From assembly GCF_009749525.1 (NCBI RefSeq), contig NZ_WOAC01000010.1, positions 1 through 64,000 on the forward strand: DNA of 64,000 nucleotides, in the 5' to 3' direction. Of this stretch, positions 34,629-45,000 are shown piece by piece. The position numbers were made by a program, and so were the translations under genes. The DNA is from Mesorhizobium xinjiangense (lineage in GTDB: Bacteria > Pseudomonadota > Alphaproteobacteria > Rhizobiales > Rhizobiaceae). A model generated the notes under the pieces. It was not told the origin of the DNA and ran no database searches. It saw nothing but the letters and a program-made list of their open reading frames with translations. Numbering within the stretch: the stretch's first letter is position 1; every line of letters begins with the position of its first letter.

Positions 34629-35360
34629 CTAGCGTCCGGCCAAGTCGGACATGCCGAGCGGCACGTGCGATCCGGGGCTGATGAAGCTGTAGACGCCGGT
34701 CAGGCCCTCTTCCTCGTTCTTGTCGATGAAACCCGACGTGCGCAGGTAAGCGACGACCTGACCCCACTTGTCTTCGGCGAAACTGCCCGGATGCGCAGCA
34801 AGCCGCCCCACCGCGATGGTCCGCGCGAGGGTTTCAAGCGCAACCCGCGCGGCATTCAGGCAGGCGTTCTTATTTCCGGCCTTGAACCCGTTCGCCGATT
34901 CCTCGATCATGCTGAGGATGGCATCTACTCCCTGAAGCTCTGAGCGTTTCAACTCGCTTGTGAGGTCGTCATCGACTGGCTGCACGCCGTCGATCGCAGG
35001 TTCGGCCGGAACGAAGAAATTCTGCTCCCGGCCATACTCGTCTTTGCCCTGGACGATATTGTCGAGCTGAAGGCACAGCTCCAGGTCGGCCCAAAGCTCG
35101 TCGTACCGGTATCTCGGGCTGATCTGCGACCGGATCGCTCCGCCGGTCCGCACGAGTTCCTGCAGGATCTCGGTGACCTGGGCATCGGATGCCCCAAGAA
35201 CCGCGTACATCAAGGCCTCTTCCCACAGGGGATTGTGCCAGCTTCCCGATATTTCATCGGCCGGAATGTCGTATTTTTCAAGGACGAGCACGACCCGCTG
35301 CCGCCCCAACAGCGGAAGGAACTGGCATAGCGAAAGCCGGGTCCGTTTGCCTATCTTCAT
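34629..35360 (-). CDS. Abi-like protein with HEPN-type C-terminus, tail shifted out of frame
   Basis: A 243-residue protein. The C-terminal part resembles abortive-infection family proteins: KAGNKNACLNAARVALETLA and GVYSFISPGSHVPLGMSDL. The frame stops at TAG just after LAGR. The natural-looking tail TLAFSCCYFLIKAS continues in the neighbouring frame to 34576, which indicates a single-base loss near 34630 or a very recent truncation. It ends an operon with the RecB-like gene 15 bp upstream. The protein may be inactive. Confidence 0.65.
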   Translation of the reverse strand: MKIGKRTRLSLCQFLPLLGRQRVVLVLEKYDIPADEISGSWHNPLWEEALMYAVLGASDAQVTEILQELVRTGGAIRSQISPRYRYDELWADLELCLQLDNIVQGKDEYGREQNFFVPAEPAIDGVQPVDDDLTSELKRSELQGVDAILSMIEESANGFKAGNKNACLNAARVALETLARTIAVGRLAAHPGSFAEDKWGQVVAYLRTSGFIDKNEEEGLTGVYSFISPGSHVPLGMSDLAGR

Positions 35361-35375
35361 CTCTGCCTCACGCCG

Positions 35376-36236
35376 CTACTTCGCGAGTCTTCTGGCAGCG
35401 GTCGAGGGCGCTTCCGGTTCGACGGCGATATTGATATGCCGGTACGTCACGGTGCCTTCAATCAAGTCTCCCGGAGGCACAATCTGCTTCTTGGTTACTA
35501 CTACCAGGTACCGCTGACTCTCCAACTCCACTCCAGCCAGTACCCCGCCCGAATACAGGGCAGCTTGCTCTTTGGCGGCCACATATTCGGTATCCGGATT
35601 CCCGATGCCTCTCTTCCATTCCGTCAGTACCATTCCCAGAGCTACGGGCGCGCTGCCGATCTGCGGAGGTTCTTGATAGACGAGATCCGTCTTACCGCCG
35701 TTTGCGTCGACTTTGAATGCCCAAATGCCGTGCCAAAGGAGATGCAGCGCACCGAGTCTTTCGCAGTGCGTCTCATGCTTCTCAAAAGCCTTTCGCCATT
35801 TCGCGCGGTAGTCTTGGTCAACGACAATCAACCTCTGAAGATGCATGAATGCGAGTTCCGCTGCCGACCGGACCCGCTCCGTTTGGCTATCGAGGCAAAA
35901 GCTCAGTTCGGCCTCGAATGCGACGAGCTTCACGATGATCGTGCGAACCAGCTTGGCGTCGCCTGCGTTGTTTTCGCGTATCTGCTTTCCGCCATCTTCC
36001 ATGAACCGCTCGATCGCGGCATTGGCCGCCGCCGGGAGCGAGTCGCGGAATGCCTCCCGAAACTGCTCAATGCTCGTGCGAATGTCCTCACAGTGCTTTT
36101 GGAGCGTCTTGTCCGCCCCGTAGGGCGAGCCGCTATTGACAGCAAGGAAACCAGCATGCACCGCAGACGCTCTTTCGAGGCCGTGAATTCTTGCTGAAAT
36201 AGGTCGCCAAGCGGCAAGATATGTAATTGTGCTCAT
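35376..36236 (-). CDS. Putative PD-(D/E)xK nuclease with RecB-like motif set
   Basis: A 286-residue protein. The N-terminal half is helical. The second half contains, in order, LLWHGIWAF (His, about residue 167), GGKTDLVY (GxxD, about 182), LTEWKR (ExK, about 206) and EQAALYSGG (QxxxY, about 225). This is the ordered motif set of RecB/Cas4-like nucleases. I do not recognise the full-length family. It starts the operon with the Abi-like gene and probably supplies DNA cleavage. The assignment comes from motifs read by eye. Confidence 0.6.
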   Translation of the reverse strand: MSTITYLAAWRPISARIHGLERASAVHAGFLAVNSGSPYGADKTLQKHCEDIRTSIEQFREAFRDSLPAAANAAIERFMEDGGKQIRENNAGDAKLVRTIIVKLVAFEAELSFCLDSQTERVRSAAELAFMHLQRLIVVDQDYRAKWRKAFEKHETHCERLGALHLLWHGIWAFKVDANGGKTDLVYQEPPQIGSAPVALGMVLTEWKRGIGNPDTEYVAAKEQAALYSGGVLAGVELESQRYLVVVTKKQIVPPGDLIEGTVTYRHINIAVEPEAPSTAARRLAK

Positions 36237-36356
36237 GATCTACTCTATGAATTCGGCCAGTGACTCCGGAACGAATTCTTTCACAAGGCTATAAGTGTCT
36301 CCAGTGAGGAATCGGCTGAGCAGTCTGGACCGACAGTTCGCGCCGCCGCCGTAGCC

Positions 36357-37847
36357 TCACCGCCCAGGACTTCCGAGCATGGCCCGATGCTTTTTGTCCC
36401 GTGCTTTGTTGGGATCTTCGATCGCCTCAACCGACTCGATGTGTTCGGCAATATACTCCGGCGGCAGGCCGTGTTCCCTGCCACCTGCAAGGACAAAGTC
36501 CTTGTACCAACCATAGGGTTTGAGGCTGTCGTCGATATTGTCGGGGGTGGCGAGATAGACGAGGACTTTACGCCTGCGACCTTTGTCGTTGATGACCGTG
36601 ACCATCGCGTGCTCGTAGCCGCTTCCGACGCCTTCAGCCTTATCTAGCTCCGCTCGCTCGACAGGATCGAAGCTGAACAGGACTCCGAGCACGCTATCGT
36701 CGTTGCCACTGGGATATGCATTGCATTTCCCGGAGTTGTCTACGCTGCGCTTGTGAAAACGGAGCGAATGACCCGGCAAGGTCGCGATGCCGAGCGGCTT
36801 GCAGCTCGGCATGCGTTCGCGCAGCCGGGCGGTTGACATGTTGGACCCATATGCAAAATAGACGACTGGCTCCGGTGGCCCGGTCTCTGTGTTCTTCAGC
36901 GCCGCTATTGTGGGATCGCCCGGCTTGAGGATTGTGCGCAGCGGTACCGTCATTATGCTGCACTCGTCGGTTTCTTCGCCCTCGCGTGTGATGATGGGCT
37001 GCCCATCGTCGAGGTCGACGATTGGAATCGGCCTGCCGGTCCATCCGCAGTCGGCGCACCGCGGTCTTTCCCAAAGGACTCCGGGTGCCGCGGTGTTTTC
37101 GCCCTGTTCGGGCTCGAGGTGTGGCGAGCCGCATTTCGGGCACTCCACAGGCACACCGCGCAGCGCACGAAGGATCAATGACGTCGCCATACCGATGGCG
37201 TGTTGGGTCAACGAGTGCGCCATGTCGGCATCAATCCAGGTGGCCGACTTTGAATGCGTCAGCCAATTGGAGAAGGTCCATGCTGACTCAAGCGCACCCT
37301 TGAGCGCCCCGCGACGCTCCTTGTTGGTGTCGCCCGGTAGAAGATCGTTGCAGATGATCTCCGCCCACGCGCGAAAGTTTGCGCGCTGCGGCGGTGCGTC
37401 GGTCCACGTTGCCGCGCCCTGCGCGACGCCGATCAGTTCGAGTAGCGTTTCCCGGCAGCGGACGCCGACGGCCTGATAGCCCGCGAGGTTGTGCGCCTGT
37501 GTTACGGCGGTGCCGGCTTCATCGATCTTCTCGAAGACGGGACCGAACGGGATGATGCGTAGATCGTCTTTCTGCTGCTCTTCCGTACGCGGGATGCGGA
37601 GGATCAGGCCAATATGGAAGGTCAGAGCAAGGTCCATATTGGGGAACTGCTCCTGAGAATAGAGGTTTGTGCCACCCGTGATGACCCACCAGCGATCCTT
37701 GTTGGTGTGGATATCCCACACGTCGTGGCGGGTGTTCAGGACGGCCTCCGAGTAGACCTTCTGCATGAAGGTCACTTCGAGGTCGGGCGCCTGCCATTTA
37801 AAGTATTCCCGGACTTCCTCGATCTCCTCTTCGGTAGCTCTCAACAT
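36357..37847 (-). CDS. Fusion: unknown helical domain, zinc ribbon, gamma-glutamylcyclotransferase-like domain
   Basis: A 496-residue multidomain protein. Residues 1-230 form an unassigned domain containing DRWWVITGGTNLYSQEQFP and a helical part with AWTFSNWLTHSKSATW. A zinc ribbon (CPKCGSPH and CADCGW) covers about 237-268. The C-terminal 170 residues are a GGCT/AIG2-like fold with VYFAYGSNM near residue 332 and the catalytic-type Glu in DKAEGVGSGYEH near 402. GGCT enzymes cyclise gamma-glutamyl groups. Why one is fused here is unknown. It stands alone in the defence island. Confidence 0.72.
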   Translation of the reverse strand: MLRATEEEIEEVREYFKWQAPDLEVTFMQKVYSEAVLNTRHDVWDIHTNKDRWWVITGGTNLYSQEQFPNMDLALTFHIGLILRIPRTEEQQKDDLRIIPFGPVFEKIDEAGTAVTQAHNLAGYQAVGVRCRETLLELIGVAQGAATWTDAPPQRANFRAWAEIICNDLLPGDTNKERRGALKGALESAWTFSNWLTHSKSATWIDADMAHSLTQHAIGMATSLILRALRGVPVECPKCGSPHLEPEQGENTAAPGVLWERPRCADCGWTGRPIPIVDLDDGQPIITREGEETDECSIMTVPLRTILKPGDPTIAALKNTETGPPEPVVYFAYGSNMSTARLRERMPSCKPLGIATLPGHSLRFHKRSVDNSGKCNAYPSGNDDSVLGVLFSFDPVERAELDKAEGVGSGYEHAMVTVINDKGRRRKVLVYLATPDNIDDSLKPYGWYKDFVLAGGREHGLPPEYIAEHIESVEAIEDPNKARDKKHRAMLGSPGR

Positions 37848-38191
37848 GATCGGTTCCTGGGGTGGGGGCGTCGCGCCACCTCACTATAGGGGCCCGCGAA
37901 AGCCTCGATAGTAGATTGATGTCACCGAGGTTTCAAAATCCTGTGCGGCTACGCGCTGGATGTCCGCTTCGAGCTCACTTGCGTTTTCAATCCCAGCAGG
38001 TTGCGCGCAATTTCGTAGGCCGCAAACCCCGCAGAACCGCAGGTGAAGTGGCGGTTCGATCGAACCCGGGCGAGATTTGCCCGGCCGGCAATGCTGGGAC
38101 AGCCGGAAACACCTTTCTTGGTGGGCACAGAGCATGCCGACGGTAATAAACAGATGGGAATTTTCTTAAAGCGATAGTAATCTTGGGCCGT
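37848..38191. other. Divergent intergenic region without a gene
   Basis: 344 bp between the cyclotransferase fusion (minus) and the Mrr-like gene (plus). It must hold both promoters. No coding frame or strong palindrome was found beyond CCGGGCGAGATTTGCCCGG at about 38067-38085, a candidate stem. Confidence 0.4.
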
Positions 38192-39487
38192 ATGAGCGAC
38201 GAAGAAAAAGAATGGATACTCCCTGCCTCAATCCCATTTCCGGAATTGAAGGGCCGGGATTTGGAGGAAGGCCTGTATTGGCTCTTAGACGCAATGGGCG
38301 CCAAGGACCTCGAGTGGCGCACGGGCGGGAGCGGCGGCGGCGCATCGGATGGCGGCCGCGACCTTGAAGCACATTTCTACACTCCGACGGCAGACCAGGA
38401 AATGGAGCCGCAGGTCTGGTGGGTGGAATGCAAAGGGCGGAGTGGAACTGTTGAACCGGACGAGGTAAAAAGCGCGGTTATCAATGCGCAGGCCAGAGGC
38501 GACCTCGACTATGTGGTCATCGCGACCAATACCCAGTTCTCCAATCCCACGCGCGACTGGGTAAAGGAATGGCAGAAGAAGAATCCCAGGCCGAAGGTCA
38601 AGCTGTGGGACAGCAGCCATCTGGAACGGCTGTTATCGCGCCATCCCGATGTTGTCTTGCGGCTATTTTCCGAAGCACTCAGCCTTGATGGACAGTTTCA
38701 GGCGCTCGAATCGCGGTTCTGGAACAAGCTCGAGTTTGTGTCCTCTCCCACCTTGAAGAAGCTTTGGAAGGCTCGCGCGGAGACCGAGCTCACGCCGCTT
38801 GGCGGATTCGCGCTTGTCGCAAACGAGTTCGCCAATGGCAGCATCACACGTCGGCCCTGGGGTGCTATTCTTGATGCGGCCTCTCTTGTCCAAGTGCTGC
38901 ATATAGGTCTGGTGAATGTACCCTACCTGATGATGCGCGCCTCTAAGGCCGGCGTGGAGCAGACGCCAATCATTCGGGCCTTTGCCTATTTGATATTATG
39001 CGCAATCGACCAACTACCTGCTGAGAGCGTCGCAGAGCTGGTGATCGACTCCATCACGCGCGGCGAACAGGACAAGTTTCCGGAGGATGTTCAAGCCTAT
39101 CTGCTGATGCCGATCGCCGATCAACTCCTATCGGAGATGCAGGATGTCTGCAGCGCGGACTGCACGCGAGTGAGCGCATTCAGCCGCATGACACTGACGG
39201 AAGATAAGGATGAGATAGACGAATACTGGCAGCGCCTTGAAGCTGCCGGCAGGGAAGAGGTTGAAGAGCCCGAAAAACACCTGCGTCTCGAAAGGCACGA
39301 TGCGCCGTGCCAGGTGGGTTTCGCCGTCGATAAAGAGCACGGCTGTCCGCTATTCGATGTAGAGCCGAGCGTACAGCATTTTGGCGAACTGCTAGCCATC
39401 CTCAAGCGGGTCGCAGCGTACCGCAAAGCTCAGGCCGCGGAGAAAAGGGAGGCTGACGCTGCGAGACGTCAGGCACGAGCCGGATAA
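38192..39487 (+). CDS. Mrr-like PD-(D/E)xK restriction endonuclease
   Basis: A 431-residue protein. The N-terminal nuclease domain has LEEGLYWLLDAMGAKDLEW, GGRDLEAHFY (Asp, about residue 57) and WWVECKGR (ExK, about residue 80), then DYVVIATNTQFSNPTRDW. This layout is that of Mrr_cat-type restriction enzymes. The C-terminal 270 residues are helical, with a Lys/Arg/Ala tail, and may sense or bind partners. ATG 38192 is preferred over a TTG at 38183. It is the first of three coupled genes and no methyltransferase accompanies it. Confidence 0.8.
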   Translation: MSDEEKEWILPASIPFPELKGRDLEEGLYWLLDAMGAKDLEWRTGGSGGGASDGGRDLEAHFYTPTADQEMEPQVWWVECKGRSGTVEPDEVKSAVINAQARGDLDYVVIATNTQFSNPTRDWVKEWQKKNPRPKVKLWDSSHLERLLSRHPDVVLRLFSEALSLDGQFQALESRFWNKLEFVSSPTLKKLWKARAETELTPLGGFALVANEFANGSITRRPWGAILDAASLVQVLHIGLVNVPYLMMRASKAGVEQTPIIRAFAYLILCAIDQLPAESVAELVIDSITRGEQDKFPEDVQAYLLMPIADQLLSEMQDVCSADCTRVSAFSRMTLTEDKDEIDEYWQRLEAAGREEVEEPEKHLRLERHDAPCQVGFAVDKEHGCPLFDVEPSVQHFGELLAILKRVAAYRKAQAAEKREADAARRQARAG

Positions 39488-39488
39488 T

Positions 39489-40112
39489 ATGGGGTCGTCT
39501 ACACTACCGGATAATTTTGAGGTCGCGCCCGGTTACAGAGTAGCTGACTGGACCTGTCTCACCCTGGACGAACAAAATTCCTCGCCGGAGGACTGGGCTG
39601 CAGCCATTTCAATTCTCGACGCGCGCATCCGGTCCCGCTTTATCGAACCGGCGCAGCTGTTAATCGATTCAGATAATGGCAAGGGGCGCGGCACAAACGG
39701 TTTTGCAGTACTCGCCATCGATTTTCTGTTGATCGAGACTATCCAGGGATTTCGACGCGGGCTGACCAATCATAACGGCCAAAGCAAAGCGCTCTTCCAG
39801 GCATTTCTGACGAGCTGGCCGGCCTTCACCGCATGCGTGCCCGCCGACAAAGATGCAGGGAAACTAGCAGCTAGTGTATTTGAGCAAGGCCGCTGCGCCC
39901 TCCATCATACTGGATCGACTGACCGTATTGTCGTGAGAAGGCGGGGCGAGCTTTTTGTCTTCCACGATGATGGACGGATCGAAATAAATCGCAGCCTTCT
40001 GCACCAGGAACTGACCAAGGCATTCGACGACTATCTCGCCGCGCTGAACGATCCGGCAAACACGGGCCTACGGAAGAAGTATAGACAGAAGATGGATCAC
40101 ATCTGCTCGTGA
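39489..40112 (+). CDS. HEPN-like protein, putative RNase or partner
   Basis: A 207-residue protein. FEQGRCALHHTGSTDRI near residue 134 carries an R-x4-H pair in the helical context usual for HEPN domains, then a short strand pair (ELFVFHDDGRIEINRS) and a C-terminal helix. Start and stop are tight: the ATG is 1 bp after the nuclease stop and the 3' end overlaps the next GTG. Together with the flanking nuclease and LA2681-like gene it forms a three-gene operon. The full family is not recognised. Confidence 0.65.
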   Translation: MGSSTLPDNFEVAPGYRVADWTCLTLDEQNSSPEDWAAAISILDARIRSRFIEPAQLLIDSDNGKGRGTNGFAVLAIDFLLIETIQGFRRGLTNHNGQSKALFQAFLTSWPAFTACVPADKDAGKLAASVFEQGRCALHHTGSTDRIVVRRRGELFVFHDDGRIEINRSLLHQELTKAFDDYLAALNDPANTGLRKKYRQKMDHICS

Positions 40113-41674
40113 CGGAACGTAGCGATAGCCTCACCAGAGAACTTCAGGAGTTGCGGGACAAAAGTCCGGCAGAAGCGCTCCGCCGGGTGGACGAGCTGGA
40201 CGAGACGCCGAACGGCAGGGCCACCGCTGCAATCATCCTAATCGATTGCGGAGATGCTCTTGGCGATCTCGCGTCGGTCAGTCGCGGCGTTGATATCCTT
40301 GAAGCCCTATCGGCGGAGATCGCTTTCAGTCCCGATATCGCATACAATTTGGCCAACGGCCTACAGCTTCGCGCGCGGCATTCTGTCGAGTCCGAAATGT
40401 CCTTTCGCGGGCAAGTCGCCGATGATCGTTTTCGAGCCCGCGTCCATTTTGGGGCGGTGATGAATGACACTTCGGCGTCACTGGCGACTCAATCTCGAAT
40501 GCTCACAAATATCGGGATTTTGTTCCTGGAAACGCATCGGTGGGTTGAGGCTCTTGATTGCTTTCAACACGCACAGCGTATCCTGCCGACAAACGCGGTA
40601 GCGGCATACCAGGAGATGCGGCGCTTGATGTCGCTGGCGAATCTTTTCTTCCAAAAGGAAGAAACTTACAGGTCCTATTGCCATGTCGATGCCTTGTGCC
40701 AGCGCGTTCGATACCTGGCGTCGGTCATTTCAAAGAACTACGACGTCTTCGAGCAATTTGCCGGGGCGTCCGCACTGCCTGAGGTACAAAAGGCGGTGGA
40801 GCAGGCACTGACATTCGATGAAGTGCCTGCGAAACCCGTAGATATCCCGTACTTCTCGTTTGTTCGCCGCAACAATATCGCACTGTCCCTGCATTGCAGC
40901 ACGGAGGAATTTTCGTCCGGACGTTTCGATCTTTTGACTATTCCCCATGTCCACACAAGCTTGCTAGATGAGTCAGGCGTCCCTGAAATTTTTGCCATGA
41001 TGAACGTCATGAAGGCAGATTTTGCCTTTGCCAGACAGGTTTTCTTCGAAGTTCGCGAGGACGACGCCGGTACGCCGTACTTCGAAACCACATCTCACGC
41101 GGACACTCTGGACTATGCCGTTTACGGGGTCAGGTACTCGGCGCTGACAACGGCACAGCGCATTGCATTCGATATCCTCGATAAAATTTCTGTCGCCATA
41201 GCCTGCTATTTGAAGCTTCCGCAGGCGCAGAAGACATCCTTCATCAATATCTGGGGCAAGCAGGAAAAGGGAAAGGGGTTCCTCTTGTCGGGGCCAGTTG
41301 AGGCCGAACTGATTGGCGGCAATCAACCGCTGATCGCACTCTTCAACATCTTCCAGGATGTCTCAAGGCATGAAAACCTGGGCGACGGCTTCATGGGCGC
41401 CCAGAAACAATTCAGGAACTCGTCTACCCATCGATTTACTGTGCTTCATGACATGGGACGCGACCATTCATCGAAGTTGTCGGCCATCGACCACAATAAT
41501 CTTGAGCAGTTTGAACAGCTGACGCTGGCCTCGTTGAGGCTTGCAAGAGCAGCACTCTTTTATTTCGTCGATTTTATTATTTTCTCTGAGCGCCACAAAG
41601 ACAACGCACAGGGTGCCTTGGTCTTATCTTCTGAGGTGCCGGACCACGATTACATCAGAGGCCGCAAGGAATAA
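40109..41674 (+). CDS. LA2681-like TPR-HEPN protein
   Basis: A 521-residue protein. The N-terminal 230 residues have a TPR-like solenoid (MLTNIGILFLETHRWVEALD, then CFQHAQRILPTNAVAAYQEM). The C-terminal region matches LA2681-type HEPN domains in layout, with QFRNSSTHRFTVLHD near residue 437 giving the R-x4-H motif. A GTG at 40109 overlaps the previous stop. It is the likely sensor-effector of the operon, with target binding by TPR and RNA cleavage by HEPN. This is inferred from domains. Confidence 0.72.
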   Translation: MTERSDSLTRELQELRDKSPAEALRRVDELDETPNGRATAAIILIDCGDALGDLASVSRGVDILEALSAEIAFSPDIAYNLANGLQLRARHSVESEMSFRGQVADDRFRARVHFGAVMNDTSASLATQSRMLTNIGILFLETHRWVEALDCFQHAQRILPTNAVAAYQEMRRLMSLANLFFQKEETYRSYCHVDALCQRVRYLASVISKNYDVFEQFAGASALPEVQKAVEQALTFDEVPAKPVDIPYFSFVRRNNIALSLHCSTEEFSSGRFDLLTIPHVHTSLLDESGVPEIFAMMNVMKADFAFARQVFFEVREDDAGTPYFETTSHADTLDYAVYGVRYSALTTAQRIAFDILDKISVAIACYLKLPQAQKTSFINIWGKQEKGKGFLLSGPVEAELIGGNQPLIALFNIFQDVSRHENLGDGFMGAQKQFRNSSTHRFTVLHDMGRDHSSKLSAIDHNNLEQFEQLTLASLRLARAALFYFVDFIIFSERHKDNAQGALVLSSEVPDHDYIRGRKE

Positions 41675-41813
41675 GCTGACCAGACGAGACGCAACGTCAT
41701 CGAGTGTTGCTCCACTTGAATGGTAGCTTTCCGCCATTGTTGCCTGAAACCTGCCTGTCCGGATTCGGCCCCGAAGCGGTCGATCTCGTCCGCGCAGCTA
41801 GGCTGCCAATGTC

Positions 41814-41890
41814 CGCGAGAACAATCGGAGGCTATAGCGTATTTCCGGTAGGTGTGGGGATTGGCGGTAGCGGTCCTTAGACTCGATACC
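41814..41890 (+). repeat. Left copy of 77-bp direct repeat flanking the metal module
   Basis: This stretch matches 49670-49746 in the same orientation with about 8 to 9 mismatches in 77 bp, including a 23-bp identical core (GGTAGGTGTGGGGATTGGCG and the next three bases). Both copies can be read as a short tail ending PVGVGIGG-x-GP and then TAG. It could be an attachment or resolution site, or the duplicated 3' end of a gene. Confidence 0.75.
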
Positions 41891-41974
41891 TTGGGGCGCC
41901 CGACAGCTAGGTCACATGCTCATAAAGGGGATTCCCTTTTGATGGGAGGCATCTCGGCAACTGACCATTCCAAC

Positions 41975-42007
41975 CCGTCGCAGATGCGAAACAAGCGTCT
42001 GCGACGG
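41975..42007. terminator. Hairpin downstream of the DUF411 gene
   Basis: CCGTCGCAGATGC (41975-41987) pairs with GCGTCTGCGACGG (41995-42007) with one mismatch and a 7-base loop. It lies about 73 bp past the stop of the last gene of the copper run. No T-run follows on the minus strand, so it could be a factor-dependent terminator or a binding site. Confidence 0.4.
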
Positions 42008-42079
42008 AAGGTTATTTCAGTTGCCGCTGTCTTTAGCGCCACTGCCGCGCCCCCGGGGCACTGTTTCGCCGGCCCGTCA

Positions 42080-42559
42080 TCAAGCGGCGGCGTAGTGGGA
42101 GAAGACGTCCGTGCTGCCATTCCGACGGATCAGGAACACGTCGTATGCCTCGCGCTCGTTCTCCGGCCCCATGCCGGGCGATCCGTAGGGCATGCCGGGC
42201 ACCGCGAGGCCAACCACGTCGGGGCGCTCATCCAGCAGACGGCGAATGTCGGCCACAGGGACGTGACCCTCGATCATGTAGCCCTCGACCCGCGCAGTAT
42301 GGCAGGAAGCCATCTCCTGCGGGATGCCGCTGTCCAGCTTGTAGCGCATAAGAACCGCCCCGGCGCTCGGCTCAGTCGTGACGGCAAAGCCGTCGTTCTC
42401 GAGGATCTCGATCCAGGCCGAGCAGCAGCCACAATTCGGATCCTTCATCACATGAATCGCCGGTCCGGCGCCTTGCGCCAGCGCCCCCAAGGGCGATGCA
42501 GCCAGCAGTGCAGCTCCACCGATCAGTAGCGTGCGGCGGGAGAAACTGTCTTGGATCAT
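42080..42559 (-). CDS. DUF411 periplasmic metal-binding protein
   Basis: A 159-residue protein with a twin-arginine-like signal (SRRTLLIGGAALLAAS) and the DUF411 core HVMKDPNCGCCSAWIEILE. The CxCC cysteines and a conserved SCHTARVEGYMIEGHVP segment probably bind copper. DUF411 proteins accompany copper or arsenic resistance genes as periplasmic metal carriers. It follows copA by 39 bp and is likely co-transcribed. The start at 42559 is unambiguous. Confidence 0.88.
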   Translation of the reverse strand: MIQDSFSRRTLLIGGAALLAASPLGALAQGAGPAIHVMKDPNCGCCSAWIEILENDGFAVTTEPSAGAVLMRYKLDSGIPQEMASCHTARVEGYMIEGHVPVADIRRLLDERPDVVGLAVPGMPYGSPGMGPENEREAYDVFLIRRNGSTDVFSHYAAA

Positions 42560-42598
42560 CTGATTTTCCTTTCGAGATTGTATGCGTGGACTGGCAGG

Positions 42599-44932
<2,334 letters not shown>

Positions 44933-44969
44933 GGTCTGCCAGCCTTTCGATCACTTGTTTCAGCTTGCG

Positions 44970-44988
44970 GCTTCCACTCGTTGGAAGC
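44970..44988 (-). promoter_or_regulatory. CueR/MerR-type operator-promoter of copA
   Basis: GCTTCCA (44970-44976) and TGGAAGC (44982-44988) form a perfect 7-bp inverted repeat with a 5-bp centre, very like CueR boxes. On the minus strand a TTGAGC hexamer (44992-44987) overlaps its upstream edge, and CAAGCT lies 19 bp further on. A long spacer of this kind is a hallmark of MerR-family promoters. No MerR-family gene lies in the window. Confidence 0.65.
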
Positions 44989-45000
44989 TCAAGCCCAATT

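Larger units (their letters stand above)
41675..42079. other. Non-coding junction containing one copy of the 77-bp repeat
   Basis: About 405 bp between the HEPN operon and the copper module, with no supported gene. It contains the left copy of a 77-bp direct repeat (41814-41890) and an imperfect hairpin at 41975-42007. Base composition changes across the repeat, which suggests it marks the module boundary. Confidence 0.5.
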
